From Methylococcaceae bacterium (GTDB taxonomy: Bacteria > Pseudomonadota > Gammaproteobacteria > Methylococcales > Methylomonadaceae), in the NCBI GenBank assembly GCA_020048335.1, contig JAIFMS010000087.1, positions 1 to 33,383 on the forward strand: a stretch of 33,383 nucleotides of DNA, written 5' to 3'. Under the pieces are notes generated by a model, which was not told where the DNA came from, searched no databases, and saw nothing but the letters and a program-made list of their open reading frames with translations. Shown piece by piece: positions 33,018 to 33,383 of the stretch. The translations under genes and the position numbers were made by a program. Each line of letters opens with the position of its first letter. Positions within the stretch are counted from its first letter, which is position 1.

Positions 33018-33383
33018 ATGATTTATTTAGATGCGTGTTTAGTGATTTATTTGGTTGAAAACCACTCGGTTTTCGCGCCGCGAATTAAACAGCATTTATC
33101 ACAAGCCGCTCCTGCCGAATTTGCCATTAGTCCGTTGGTGAAAGCGGAAGTTTTGGTGATGCCCTTTCGCCAAAATAATACCCTGTTAATTGAATGTTAT
33201 GAGGCTTTTTTTGCCAGTTGTTTAACGCTAACTCTGCCCGATAGCGTCTTTATTCACACCGCTCAATTACGCGCCACTTATCCTAGCTTGAAAATGCCTG
33301 ATGCTTTACATTTAGCCATTGCACAATATCACGGTTGTGACGCATTCTGGACAAATGACGGACGATTACAACGGGTTGTCGCC
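33018..33383 (+). CDS. PIN-domain toxin, VapC-like, cut by window end
   Basis: The ATG directly follows the antitoxin stop; 122 codons are visible before the window ends. PIN-domain acidic residues are present: D5 in MIYLDACLVIYL, E in SPLVKAEVLVM (about 45), D in KMPDALHLAIA (about 95) and FWTNDGRLQRV (about 115). VapC proteins are Mg-dependent RNases that usually cut tRNA or rRNA; typical length is 125-145, so only a few residues are missing. Confidence 0.88.
   Translation, partial: MIYLDACLVIYLVENHSVFAPRIKQHLSQAAPAEFAISPLVKAEVLVMPFRQNNTLLIECYEAFFASCLTLTLPDSVFIHTAQLRATYPSLKMPDALHLAIAQYHGCDAFWTNDGRLQRVVA

Noticed and set aside
1-33383. CRISPR array or insertion sequence
   Set aside because: No regular repeat-spacer array and no IS-type transposase with terminal inverted repeats were seen; the Rpn-type gene at 29455 lacks flanking repeats I can find.

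Overview
The window looks like chromosome of a gammaproteobacterium with moderate-to-low GC. Supporting this are a recognisable macromolecular-synthesis locus (rpsU, a YqeY gene, a primase gene, rpoD, then a CAU tRNA as in the E. coli ileX neighbourhood), lipid A and LPS functions (MsbA, a heptosyltransferase-like GT9), the PilU type IV pilus ATPase, and a Pseudomonas-type SpeC. An Rpn-type nuclease/transposase, a WGR/propeller protein and a TPR-SGNH protein suggest a large environmental genome. Genus cannot be settled from sequence alone; filamentous sulfur oxidisers or methanotroph relatives are only a guess.

Layout: 1-2006 is an envelope pair (5'-truncated SGNH-like protein, GT9). argH (minus) and speC (plus) diverge from a shared 331-base region. 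4931-5682 lacks a normal gene but holds a strong palindromic terminator, a promoter, an aberrant tRNA-like sequence, a 24-codon ORF with a strong Shine-Dalgarno and a second terminator. Next come an orphan gene (minus), a BaiN/HI0933-type flavoprotein, a two-domain methyltransferase and a WGR/propeller protein (minus). 10618-15126 (minus) carries msbA and two PilT/PilU-type ATPases. nth follows on plus.

15970-19714 is an MNIO (DUF692) RiPP locus. It contains a secreted 13-cysteine precursor with EGKCG motifs, a TIGR01777-family SDR protein, the MNIO maturase and its DUF2063 partner, with dinB close behind. It resembles the HvfABC/bufferin (copper-related) systems, but the precursor is unusually long and internally repeated. 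A PLD-like/zinc-ribbon protein and tsaD lie on minus.

22690-26865 is the rpsU-yqeY-primase-rpoD-tRNA locus. The protein in the dnaG slot is not a normal DnaG. It joins a mobile-element-type PriCT-2/TOPRIM primase region to what reads as the DnaB-binding C-terminal domain of DnaG. metK follows, then a small ORF and a 36-codon remnant of ahcY (SAH hydrolase). The right end has a MAPEG membrane protein, an Rpn-type nuclease, a TPR-SGNH gene broken by a one-base frameshift, and a VapBC-like toxin-antitoxin pair cut by the window edge.

The two strongest leads are the multi-core MNIO precursor locus and the hybrid primase at the dnaG position. All family assignments are by eye; no database search was run.
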